Of a stretch of 64,000 nt of DNA, positions 34,530 to 47,316 are shown one piece after another. A program made the translations under genes and the position numbers. Position 1 is the first letter of the stretch, and each line of letters opens with the position of its first letter. Origin of the DNA: Palaemon carinicauda (lineage: Eukaryota > Arthropoda > Malacostraca > Decapoda > Palaemonidae). The notes beneath the pieces were generated by a model that worked only from the letters and a program-made list of their open reading frames with translations, was not told the DNA's origin and made no database searches. The DNA lies in assembly GCF_036898095.1 (NCBI RefSeq), contig NC_090759.1:16733227-16797226 (forward strand), read 5' to 3'.

Positions 34530-35565
34530 TATATTTTCTGTTAAAATGTTTAAAAATAATGGCTCTTGTTCCGCAATGGGCTCGCTTCGCTCGCCAGGAA
34601 ACAAAAACATCAAGCTCGTATGTACTGGCAAGCGGTAATGTTAAGCAGCGCACGCTAACATTAGCAATGTTCCACTAACATTAGCAACGCTAAATATAAT
34701 GATTCTAGTTCCGCTAATGGCTCGCTTAGCTAACATTAGAAATGTCACGTTAACATATTTATATTTCTGAAGCTATTCATTTGCAACGGGAACGAGTGTC
34801 ATTTTCGAAGAGTGGACCTTTCTCTACAGAAAAAAGTAGTTATTTCCCTAGATTACATTACCTTGTAATACAGTACAATATTACCATAAATTCTTATTCT
34901 CTACAAACCGTTTACTGCACTATACTATAATTTTACCCACCAAAATACCAATCTTTTAACTATGCAGATGAAACCAGTGGCCTAGGATTTGCCCAAGTAA
35001 CCTTCAGAATAATTATCATACATAATGATAGCTCCTCTACTGCAACCAATGCTGTTATATGGCCAAAGACTTAAATTTTAGGCCTAGATAAGGTTGTAGC
35101 TTGTCAATATCACATGTTGCCTACGGTAGTCCATCGGTACTTGAGGTTAGGCTAAGCTAATGTCACAGGTTTTTGTCAAAGTAGACCCTACAGCATCTAA
35201 ATCCAATAACCAATCAAATGATGCTATTGTAACAGTCAAAGTATTCAACTTTATGAAATGTATCAAATAGTTTGTTACTTACGAAATAATACGCAACTAC
35301 AAATGCGCTAACGTTTGAGTTTGCTGGACATAAACACCCGGGTTTCGTCTTCTTCTTCTTTAGTTTAGGCTGTCATAATTCAAGACAGTTGCAGAATTCT
35401 GACTTTATTTCCGTAGTAAAAGGCAATCACTTTCCATAACTGGCCAAATGTTTCTTAAATTGAAATATTGAACAAAATTCCCTTTCAAAAGAATGGCGAA
35501 GATATGAAGTAATTGTAAATTCTTTATATTTAAAACGACAGAATGTAAACATGGCTAAATCTAAA
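34530..35565. other. Unassigned AT-rich sequence
   Basis: No gene, RNA or repeat recognised, apart from short GCTAACATTAGCAA-type repeats at about 34,660-34,745 and a TACAGTA at 34,869. Confidence 0.5.
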
Positions 35566-37500
<1,935 letters not shown>

Positions 37501-37637
37501 CGAATAACTGAAAAGATACAGAGCAAAATATAAACTGGAAAGAAATTATTTTCACACATCAAGGCCCGCCTGAACAGACTCTTAGTGTCTGATGGAGGGC
37601 GAGAAATAAACCCCTAAAAGTTAAAAAAAAAAATAAA
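37501..37637 (+). other. 3' untranslated tail of the non-LTR element with A-rich end
   Basis: Follows the RT stop and contains a GCCCGCC...GGGCG stem-like pair. It ends in a short A run (37,622-37,631), consistent with the 3' terminus. Confidence 0.6.
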
Positions 37638-38288
37638 GTAAGCGAATGTGGAGCTCTTGGGGCAGTAATACAACTAAAATAATATCATCAATTAGAAAAA
37701 TTGATATATTCACAAAATGTGTGAAGAATTTTCTTCACAACTCTTCATTCGTTCGTATTTTTTGCTCACTCCTAATAATACTGTAGCTACCCCTTACGTT
37801 TAACGTCCTCTCCTACATCAAGTTTTTTTTACCGAAACATCGGGAGAACTATTTTAAATCAACTAAACTTGTTGACAGTAGCGTACGCCATGCTCGTGAG
37901 GTCACAGCGAAGATACGCACAACAAATGCCTTATCCCAGCGTATGTTGCTTCTTTCCTTATAGCCTACTACTTGAGTCGAGATAAAATATAAAACTGATT
38001 TTTAAATATAATTCCAATATTGTTGACTTAAATGCAGCTTTTATTTTTCAGTACCAATTAAGGTCTGTTAATTTTAAGAAGTTTGCCCATCGCACCAGCC
38101 CATTGCTTATTTCTCATTTTAACTATTAATTTTTAGCAAGCCACAATAGGTAGGATTAATGTATATATAAACTCCCTTAGAGCAGCAATATTTCTCTAAA
38201 GTATTTTGCAGAAAAATACTGCCTCCTATGCACTCCTTCTAACAATATATTACCCTATCCTAAAGTCACAATATGGCACCTCCACTGG
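37638..38288. other. Unassigned sequence
   Basis: AT-rich; no gene or repeat recognised apart from a TACTGTA at 37,779. It ends at the GTTAC target duplication of the next element. Confidence 0.5.
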
Positions 38289-38293
38289 GTTAC

Positions 38294-38891
38294 TGGTCAA
38301 TAAGACATTCGTGCATTTGATGACTTTATTTGAGGTACATGCAACGAATGTTTGAAGCTGAAAAAATAAATGTACGTAATTACACACTTGTAATGGTTAT
38401 AAAATAAAATAGGCTACCATACATGTGATAGGCCATCCTGCTACATACATATATATACATAGAAATATGACCTTTCTGTGGCATGCATGGATATGGGATA
38501 TGCACTGTCATATATATTAATCTATGTATGTACACTGTGATGCGTGCTTATATTTACTGCCAGACCTGCATAAAATTACTCATTGGGAGAACTAAAATGT
38601 GCCTATGATTGGCCTATCCAAATGTGTGACTCTCATCTGGTTGCTATGTAGCCCGCAATATAAATAAAACATAATGCCCCCTCTGGGCTCAATAATGATG
38701 CACCGTCTTATACTATTACTTACGAATAAATCAAGATAATATTCCTAAGATCATTGTAGTATAACAGTTCCGGTATCTGAGGCTTCCCTCGCAAATCTGT
38801 TTATATGATCGCTGTTTACCCTTTGCGCCCCTAGGTGGCGCAAATGCCTCTTGCCCGCCAGATTTTACCTGTCCTAACTCATTATTCCACA
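38294..38891 (-). repeat. 3' LTR of the outer Gypsy element
   Basis: 598 bp; on the plus strand it starts TGGTCAATAAG and ends ATTATTCCACA. It differs from the other LTR by about 19 substitutions and two 2-bp indels counted by eye. The polypurine tract next to it is at 38,892-38,903 (CTGGGGGGGA on the minus strand). Confidence 0.93.
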
Positions 38892-39406
38892 TCCCCCCCA
38901 GTTTTTCAGCTGAGAACCACTTATTCTGTGACATAGTCCTTCAGGTACTCAGGGGGTCGTCTGCATCTGCGTGGTCTGGTGTTGCCTTGAGAGGGTGTTG
39001 TACTTTGTGTTATGGGTGAATTTGGGCTGGGTTTTTCTCTGGTTGGTGACTCGGTTGGCTTGCGTTTTGAAGCGTCGGGGACGGACTTGATTATGGTGGG
39101 CGACCTTACAGGTGTCTGATCTTCGGCTTTGGGTAGTGTCTCTGTGGGGTTCTCTTCTTGCTGTGTGCCTGGTGGCGTGGGCGTTTCGTGTGGTGTACGA
39201 CAGTTGCCCTACACGGGAGTTATGTGCTCTCTATCGGGTGCATGTGTCTATGCAGAGCTGGCGAGAGTTGGTAGTCCAACCTTTGATAGTCCTTGTATAT
39301 GGCGAAGGAATTGGCGATTGCGCAGTGTTGATCGCCCGGACCCGTCTACTTTGACTAAGTATTGGTTATGTTGTCTTGTTTCCACGACGATACCTGTTCT
39401 GTCCCA

Positions 39407-40783
39407 TCACCCCCTGGCATTACCTGCTTGAATCTGAAGCAGGACCCGGTCTCCTGGTTTCAGAGGCGGCAGCTGCCGGGTGTTGGGTGTCAGTTTGTCT
39501 ACCTGCTTGGCGAATCGGTAGCGCAGGGCTTTCTCTTGGCGTTCCCATGTGTCCGGCCATATTGGGTGGACTGCTGGATTGGAGAAGACCTGCATCCCAG
39601 GCGCCACAGGTAGCAGATCCTTTAGGTTTTTTTCCGAATATGATCTGGGATGGAGTCATACCGGTTTCCTGGTCTGGTGTGTTCCTGTATTGGAGTAGGC
39701 CTGCTGCTACAGCTTCAGTATCTAGGCTGCCGTACGTATCGGTGTGTGATGTCAGGAGGCGTTTCATGGACTTGACTGCTGCCTCCGCTCGCCAATTTGA
39801 CTGGGGGAGGTACGCAGACAAGAGACGGTGTCTTACTCTCAGCGCTGTAGTAGGCTCTGGGTCTCCTTTGCAGAGAATTCAGGTCCCCCGTCGGTGCTTA
39901 GTTCCTGAGGCACTCTGAAGGTAGCGAAGTAGTGCAGAATAGCTTTGCTGAAACCCATGGCCCCTGCACCCGATGTCACAATGTAAGGCCAACCACTGAA
40001 TCTGTCGACGATGACCAGGTAGCCAGTACCTTTCATTTCGAAGAAATCCGCTGCAATGGCCTGAAATGGTTGGGTTGGGACGCTCGGTTGTGTCGGCGGC
40101 ATGCGTGGTTGTGAGGGTGACATCCCCCAACATGCTTGGCAACTGTTCCTTGTGTTTTCAATGTCCTTGGTGAGTCCTGGCCAAAACACGGAACCCTGAG
40201 CTCTGTTTTGCATCTTGTTGGTTCCTTGGTGGGCCGCGTGTAGGGCTCTCAATATCTCACCCCATAGTGCCGAGGGTATCAGGACTCTTTTATCCATCAT
40301 GATAACGCTATCCACTGTCGACAGCCTGTCCCGGTACTGCCAATATGGTTGTAGCTCTTCAGTTAGTTCGTCCCTTGTAGATGGAAATCCGTTTTCAATG
40401 AATGGTATCAGACTTTGCGGGCAGGGGTCCACAGCGGTGCTTCCTTTGACTCTTTCCCATGTCACAGCTCCGATTGAGTCCATTGTCCACCGTACCACTG
40501 CTATCACAGCAGCTTCCATGTCATCTAGGTGGTTGGGTGTCGAACGAATGGCATTTAAAGCCGTTATCACTTCCGATGTGTTTGGCTGTGTATCGGGTGA
40601 AGGGTTCCTTGATGTGGCGTCTGCTGCGGGTATGTCTTTTCCTGGCACGTGAATGATTCGGTATCTCCACCTTAGTGTTCGCTGCTTGAGTCGGAAGAGC
40701 CTTGGGTTTGTGATGGTGTCTAGTTCTTTGTCCCCTAGAATTTTCACAAGTGGCTTGTGGTCCGTTGCTATTATCATGTCTTT
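39407..40783 (-). pseudogene. RNase H end and integrase of the outer Gypsy element
   Basis: The frame 39,839-40,777 continues the RNase H with IIATDHKPLVKILG and VPGKDIPAADATSR. The integrase zinc finger follows (LHAAHQG, then CQACWG), then the DDE core with the first Asp in AADFFEMKG and the second in STDGGPEF. A frame change near 39,830 leads to the part with the catalytic Glu (RAEAAVKSMKRLL) and YRNTPDQETGMTPSQIIFG. The tail with LPPLKPGDRVLLQ is at 39,407-39,607. The frame is cut at 40,783 in the RNase H by the inner element; the upstream half is at 54,092. Confidence 0.88.
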
Positions 40784-41257
40784 ATGTAATAATTATATAT
40801 TACATGTTTAAAACACATGACCTAATAGGTCACTGTGGAAGTAGAAGCTAGTGTGAGAAGTGCTGTAGTCATATCATAGCAGGATGTAACATTTTTCATG
40901 AAGAGTAAACACTAACCAGTCCGTGGGAAAGGTTGCCTGTGAGAACGGAACTGAGTATCTTCCGTGTATTAATGTGGTGTTTACATTAATCCCTAAGTGC
41001 TGAAATAACTTTAACATGCATAGGGATATTTGTTGTAGTTTACTGGAAGATGTCATACGGAATGGTCATCCGACCAAACCAGCTATACTCCTGTGATGGA
41101 GATGTTAACACTGTTGTTCTTAAAGAATAAACCATTTTAAAGTTAACTTACTTGACTTTACTTGAAGATGTAACATACCAACCTAATAATAATTAACACA
41201 TTTAGATGACATTTGAAGGGAACCCAAATGTGTGTTAACAACAGTAGCACACTAATA
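40784..41257 (+). repeat. 5' LTR of the errantivirus-like element
   Basis: Starts (T)TATGTAATAATTATATATTA and ends CAGTAGCACACTAATA. It lacks 22 bp that the 3' LTR has near its start and has 26 bp that the 3' LTR lacks near its end. Only two substitutions were seen in the shared about 445 bp. A TGGTGGCAGCGG sequence right after it (from 41,260) is in primer-binding-site position. Confidence 0.88.
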
Positions 41258-41272
41258 AATGGTGGCAGCGGT

Positions 41273-41436
41273 AAAACTCTAAAAACCAGAGAAAGATCTT
41301 CAAGAACCAGCGAATAAAACTTTAAGAACCAGAGAAAGATCTTCAAGAACCAGCGAATAAAACTCTAAGAACCAGAGAGAGATCTTCAAGAACCAGTGAA
41401 TAAAACTCTAAAAACCAGAGAAAGATCATCAAGAAA
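41273..41436 (+). repeat. 43-bp tandem repeat in the leader of the errantivirus-like element
   Basis: Four units starting at 41,273, 41,316, 41,359 and 41,402, each containing CCAGAGAAAGATCTTCAAGA or a one-base variant. Just downstream of the primer-binding position. Confidence 0.93.
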
Positions 41437-41620
41437 TCAACAGTAATGAATCTACAATTTTGACTAAGTATCATAGTCCACCGAAGAAATGAAACATTTA
41501 ATGAATATTATACAAACTGATGAACTGGATCTTCAATCAACATCCTAAGAAAACCAAGGACTGACGTTCAACGTTTACAAAACATTGAAGAAACATATCC
41601 AGGAAGCACTACATTCAACG

Positions 41621-41711
41621 GAAATCGGACCGAAAACATTCACCCAAACATCAAGAGAGAGAGAGGAAATCGGACCGAAAACATTCACCCAAACATCAAG
41701 AGAGAGAGAGG
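41621..41711 (+). repeat. 45-bp tandem duplication in the leader
   Basis: The block GAAATCGGACCGAAAACATT and following GAGAGAGAGAG occurs twice, at 41,621 and 41,666. Confidence 0.9.
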
Positions 41712-42140
41712 AAAAGACAACATCACACAACGCCATATAAGCTAAGTACAATTTTCTTATTCATTTCAGTATTGAGCAGTGAGGTGTAGTTACCACGAGC
41801 CGATAGTCCATTATTGCTGGGGTGAGTTGTTTGCTAATCTTCTATTTCCTTTCATTAAAGGAAACTGTGTTCAACTCCGAATTCTCATCTAGAATTTTTT
41901 TCTCTCTCTCTGTGCTAATTCTGTTTTCTTTCAGAAATTCTCGGGAAATATCTTTGTGTTCCATTTTCTTTCAGAAGTTCTCGAGAAAAATCTTTGTATT
42001 GGTATCATTGTTTTGGGGAATTTTGTTATAATCTTTATCATTTAGTGCTTGTGTGTTTACGCAGTGGACGTCTGTATTCATATAGATATTTTGATAGAAT
42101 TGCAAGGGGTCGTAGAGATAGGAAAAGAAATACCGTAAAC

Positions 42141-43232
42141 ATGATGCCCCCTGTGAGCCCAGCCCCTGGACCGAGTAACGCAACAGCAGGACAGGGTAAT
42201 CGCCCCCTTCCTGTTGTGACACTTGTAAATGCTCGATCTGCAATCCTTCCTTTTCAGGGTCGGGTTAATGGGTTCTTGCCTCAGAATGTGGAGTCATGGA
42301 TTTCTTCCGTTGATGCCCATTTAAATGCCAAACAAATCGTAGACCCTTTTGTACAATTACAAGAAGCTAAAAGTTATATAGATTTTTCTAAAGGAGATGC
42401 GAGTGCGTATTTAAGAGGTGTTTCATTTCAAGAAGCAGTTACCTGGGATGATTTCAAAGTTAGGCTACGCGCGGTCTATGGGGGTGAAGAAGCCTTGGAT
42501 GTAGTAGTAACGTTAAGAAATACACTTAATCAAGCCACTATGACTCGGCTTAATATTATTGAGAGAGCAGCTCTCATAGCTGATAGGCTTAATGAATATC
42601 AAGATATTTTAGGTAATTCCACTTGGGTTACTAGAGATAACATCTCCGTGAAAGATTTTTTACGATTAATGTATTTAACTTGCATGACACTTATGTTGCC
42701 TGAAGCTTTAGTGCGGTGTTTTGATAAAAAGTTAACGCCTGCAGGTACGGAATTGGATGTATATAAACAGATAAAGAAACACGTGTCTAAGTGTCCTGAT
42801 CTTGATCCCGTGTTAACTCAAGTTTTTGCAAAAAATGAAACAAAGCCACAACAAGTAAATGTAGTTAATAATAGTCAAGTTGCGGGAATGGCATGTTATA
42901 ATTGCAAACGTCAAGGTCACTTGATTGCGGACTGCAGAACGAAATTCTGTTCGATACATAATAGTTCGACTCATTCATATAGTCAGTGCTACTCGCGTAA
43001 TACACAACAGAATCCTAGAAATACACAGTCAATTTCACAGTCAATTTCACAGTCAGTTCCATATGGAAATAAAAAGAAAAATCCTCTTTCTAATAAGAAG
43101 AAACAGCCAAACGTCAATGTAGTTCAGAATCCCAAACAAACAAACAGTTCTTCGTATAACGCTGAGCCTGGGTCGTCAAACCAGACCTCGCAAGGTCAGA
43201 CTAATTTTCAGAATGTGCAGAGCAAAGCAAAT
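42141..43232 (+). CDS. gag: Gag of the errantivirus-like element, 3' end cut by Tigger
   Basis: Structural protein of a Ty3/Gypsy-type element. I prefer the ATG at 42,141 (MMPPVSPAPGPSN), although the frame is open from 41,994. It has a capsid-like helical region (WISSVDAHLNAKQIVDPFVQ, then WDDFKVRLRAVYGGEEALDV) and a CCHC zinc knuckle CYNCKRQGHLIADC (C-x2-C-x4-H-x4-C) near residue 250 from that start. A Gln/Ser/Lys-rich tail follows. At 43,232 the Tigger begins, so the last codons read from the transposon. In the uninterrupted element the frame would have closed within a few codons, with pol starting in the -1 frame. Confidence 0.88.
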
Positions 43233-43905
43233 ACAGAGAACCCTCGTTTATCGCGGTAGATAGGTTCCAGACCCGACCACGATAGGTGAAAATCTGCGAA
43301 GTAGTGACACCATATTTACCTATTTATTTAACATGTATATTCAGACTTTTAAAACCTTCCCTTGTACGTAGTACTGTTAACAAACTACCCTTTAATGTAC
43401 AGAACACTTAATGCATGTACTACAGTACCCTAAACTAAAACAGGCACAAATATTAAAGGCGATTTTATATCATGCGTTTCCTAAACACGCCAAAAAGCAC
43501 GATAAAAAATGGCAACCAATGTTTTGTTTACGTTTCTCTGATCATAATGAAGAAACAAACGCATTTACACATCTGTGTATAGGTTAGTTTTTGCATCGAT
43601 TATATTGATTATTCAGTACAGTATGTTGATTTTGTTATTACCAATGTTTTACTTTATTTTTCTTAGGACTTTCAAATGAAATGTTTTTCTTTATGACGCC
43701 GCCTGAAACGACGGCGTCATAAAGTACGCCCAGTAAACAACCACTCTCAGTACACAAAGAAGGCATTTAACGCGCATGATGAAAGTGATAAATAATGATA
43801 TTTACAGTAAAAGCTTTTAGAAAATATGTTATTACAAATATTATTTACCGTATCTATATAAAATCATACAGTACATACTGTACGTGGCAAAGCAGGAAAA
43901 CAATT

Positions 43906-43907
<2 letters not shown>

Positions 43908-43996
<89 letters not shown>
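43908..43996. repeat. (GA)n microsatellite in Tigger
   Basis: About 44 GA units. A TC tract of nearly equal length (46,733-46,818) lies in the other half of the transposon, so the two are inverted copies. Confidence 0.97.
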
Positions 43997-44000
<4 letters not shown>

Positions 44001-44293
44001 TTTACGTATGTAAATGTAAATTTTAAACAAAAAAAATATGATAGGTTACAACATGTATACTCTTCAGACTTTTAAAACCTTCCCTTTAACTTAATGCATA
44101 CAGTACTAAACTAAAACAGGCACAAATATTAAAATGTTAGAATATTAAAGTAAAAAATAAAGATTGTTACTGTACTCACCACGAAAGAAGTTCTAGAAAA
44201 ACTTGGATGATGATGGCGATGAATTTGCTGCACAGTAGAAATTATGATGATGAAGCTGATGATGTCTTCTACTGTGCAGCCAATGATAGTATT

Positions 44294-45745
44294 TTACGTC
44301 TCTTCAGACGGTGGTGTCTTTTCCTGGGACACCTCTTCAACTTCTTCCTGGGAAACTTCTTCAATTTCTTCCGAAGGCGTACTAGCAGGAGGAACTGGCT
44401 CTTTTTTGCGAGGCTGGAAGAACATTGTCATCGGAAGTTGCGGCCGCTGCTTCTTTTTTTGCTCTAAAAGCATCCTGTAGGGAGTCATGTCTTCATCGAT
44501 CTTGTTGCAGAATTGCATAGACCGAACCATATCCTCGTCCCACTCTTGCAACATTTCTTTCAACTCCTTCGCATGGTTGCAGGCCTTGGCAAGCCGTTCT
44601 AATGTTAAGCCCGTTTCTTCAACATTTTCTTGGGTCTCTTCCTGCGTTTCACTCTCTTCTTCACTGGCCGATTTCGTCTCGTCTTCTAGGTCTGCGTCAG
44701 TTAGCGGCTGGGAATGGCAGTCCAACAACTCGTCGACGTCTTCAGTCGTCATGTCGCCAAACCCGTCACCTCCAATTATCGCAGCCAACTGCACAGATTT
44801 GCGTATTGCAGAGTGTTGGATTTCAGACGGAGTAAATCCCTCGTCGTCGTAAACAATCTGGGGCCACAACTTCTTCCAGCTCGCATTCACGGTTGAAGGT
44901 TTCATTTCTTGCAGTGCCTTCTGAATGTTCTGCAGGCACGTGGCTATGGTGTACTGCTGCCAGTACGCCTTCAAGTTAAAATCTTCATCCTCATCATCTT
45001 GGGCAGCATCCAAACACGCAACGAGGTCCGCCAAGGTATTCTTCGTGTAGAGGGCCTTGAACACCCTGATAACCCCCTGGTCCATCGGTTGAATTAATGA
45101 CGTGGTGTTGGGTGGCAGGAACTCAACCTGAATGCCCTCATGCAACAGATCAGTTGCGTGTCCACCAGCGTTATCCATAAGGAGAAGGATCTTGAATGGC
45201 AAGCCCTTCTCTACGAGATATTTGCTGACTTGCAGGATGAAACACTGGTGGAACCAGTTGGAGGTCAGCATCTTCGTAATCCATGCTTTTGGATTATGCA
45301 TCCAGTACACGGGAAGGAGATTCTTATTCTTATTTTTCAAAGCGCGAGGATTTTTCGACTTGTAAATAAGCCCCGGCTTTAGCAAAAATCCAGCAGCATT
45401 GCCACACATCACGAGGGTAACGCGATCCTTGAATGCTTTAAAGCCAGAGGCTTTGGCTTCTTCTTTGAACAGGAAAGTTTGCGACGGCATTCTCTTCCAA
45501 AACAAGCCGGTCTCATCCATATTAAACACTTGTTCCGGCTTGTATCCACCTTCGGCGATAATATTCTTGAACGTCTGGTTCACGTAAGTTTCAGCAGCGG
45601 CAGTGTCAGCGGAAGCAGCCTCGCCATGCAGGGAAACGCTTTTCAGGGCGAAGCGTTTCTGAAACTTTGCGAACCATCCTTTGCTGGCGGAAAAAACGTT
45701 GTTTCTGATGCTGGGAATCAGTGGATGTCCCTGGTTGAGGTTCAT
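44294..45745 (-). pseudogene. Tigger transposase, C-terminal catalytic part
   Basis: DDE-superfamily transposase of the Tigger/pogo (CENP-B-like) group. It starts in the end of the CENP-B HTH region (ASKGWFAKFQKRFALK). The three catalytic acids appear as NMDETGLFWKRMPS, ILLLMDNAGGHA and PPNTTSLIQPMDQGVIRVFK (D, D, D). The C-terminal half is acidic (SASEEESETQEETQENVEET) with a helical tail. It is 483 codons long and fully open. It joins the N-terminal part at 45,606-46,175 through one frame change in about 45,700-45,745. Length and motifs are normal for the family. Confidence 0.92.
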
Positions 45746-46175
45746 CTACATCATCATCTTCTTCAGCATGGTCGCCATCGTCATCTTGAGGTTCCTTTGC
45801 CGCAAAATTCTCATACAAGCTCAAAGCCTTGGTTCGGATGGTGTTCATATCCAAGGCTATGTTCTTCTTCCGGCAGTTGGCAATCCACACTGCTAAAGCA
45901 CCTTCCATGCGTACGATCATTTTATTTCGCGTGGTAACGACTCGCTTCGCTGATCTGCTAAAGGTGATGATAGCCGTCTTTCTAATGTTCGCCTCGTCCT
46001 TCTTGATATAGCGAACGGTGGATTCATTGATTCCAAAATGGCGGGCTGCGGACGAGTAACTTCTACCGTCTTTTAACATATCGAGAAGCGTCACCTTCTC
46101 AGAAATCGTCATCATCCTTCGGTGGCGTTTAGGCTCACTACCAGCCTTAGTCGAAGCAGAACGCTTGGGAGGCAT
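45606..46175 (-). pseudogene. Tigger transposase, N-terminal DNA-binding part
   Basis: Starts MPPKRSASTKAGSEPKR, with a basic nuclear-localisation-like segment. A psq-type HTH follows (ISEKVTLLDMLKDGRSYSSA, HFGINESTVRYIKK), then the second CENP-B HTH start (MEGALAVWIANCRKKNIALD). An acidic linker (EPQDDDGDHAEEDDDVDEPQ) precedes the frame change into the catalytic part. The N-terminal HTH pair binds the terminal repeats in this family. Confidence 0.9.
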
Positions 46176-46480
46176 TGTACAGTAGGGTTTAACAGAAAGT
46201 TCAACAAAAAGTTCAACTTAAAACAGTCACGCACAGCACAGATTAAAGTTCACAATAACTTAACAACGTCTACACAGCGATACGGCGGGAGAGAAAGTGA
46301 CCGCGAATACGTAGATGCTGGAAGTTGGAGATACGGGCAAAACACCAATCACAGGCTAGATAACAAAACTTGGGTTCTGATTCGTCATCTATCAGCGCTT
46401 GAACCAATCACAACCCGTCTTATATGATACGTAGGTTACCAATTCAAAGTACAAGATACCCTACATACAGTATACGGTAC

Positions 46481-46481
46481 A

Positions 46482-46565
<84 letters not shown>

Positions 46566-46690
46566 GATAATAATAATAATAATAACAATAATAATTTTAA
46601 TAACAACAACAACAATAATAATAATAATAACAATAATAATTTTAATAACAACAACAACAATAATAATAATAATAACAATAATAATAATAC
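46481..46690. repeat. (AAT)n/(ACA)n compound microsatellite in Tigger
   Basis: AAT-type units with GAT and ACA interruptions. A 52-bp block (AATAATTTTAATAACAACAA and following) occurs twice in tandem. Confidence 0.93.
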
Positions 46691-46732
46691 AGCTTTACGT
46701 ACACTATTTTACGCTTGTTTTGTTGTAGGATG

Positions 46733-46740
46733 TCTCTCTC

Positions 46741-46818
<78 letters not shown>
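46733..46818. repeat. (TC)n microsatellite in Tigger
   Basis: About 42 TC units, the reverse complement of the GA tract at 43,908-43,996. Confidence 0.97.
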
Positions 46819-46822
<4 letters not shown>

Positions 46823-47316
46823 CCTTATTCGAGATGTGATTTTTGCAACAAAGAATATTATTGGATGCAGTACTACGTACGTATACATACAAAAGATTCA
46901 TGGAAAAGATGCACATCCATTACATTTGTAGTACAGTAGTAGCCATCAGCAGCCTTACACCATTCTAATATGGTATGACTGCATCTGATTTGCGTTTCAT
47001 GTTCGATTTAATTTTACTACGTACTGTATACTGAATTATCGTATGATCACATTCTCTTTTCGTGTTTTATTTCTTTCTGTACTGAATTATATGTCATATG
47101 TAATGCAATGAACAATCAGTAAGAGCAGATATTACTAATTACAGTATTAATGGAATTACAGGTAACGAAATATCGTATTTGGGGTCTTCAGATATCGTGG
47201 TATTTTCGAAATTTCCGGAAAATCTGCGATATGTATATATATATGGGTTATGAAAAAAACCCGCGAAGTGGTGAATCCGCGATGGTCGAACCGCGAAGTA
47301 GCGAGGGCTCACTGTA

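Larger units (their letters stand above)
43234..47314 (-). mobile_element. Tigger/pogo-type DNA transposon
   Basis: Bounded by TA on both sides (43,232-43,233 and 47,315-47,316). Terminal inverted repeats begin CAGAGAACCCTCG (left) and CAGTGAGCCCTCG (right, minus strand), so the element has CAG...CTG tips. It holds a split CENP-B-like transposase on the minus strand, two microsatellites near its ends and an internal direct duplication (43,333-43,460 and 44,053-44,135). It lies in the 3' end of the errantivirus-like gag. Confidence 0.93.

Noticed and set aside
39112..39918. Plus-strand frames opposite the outer Gypsy integrase
   Set aside because: Shadows of the minus-strand pol, without motifs.
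44487..45937. Plus-strand frames opposite the Tigger transposase
   Set aside because: Shadows of the well-supported minus-strand transposase.
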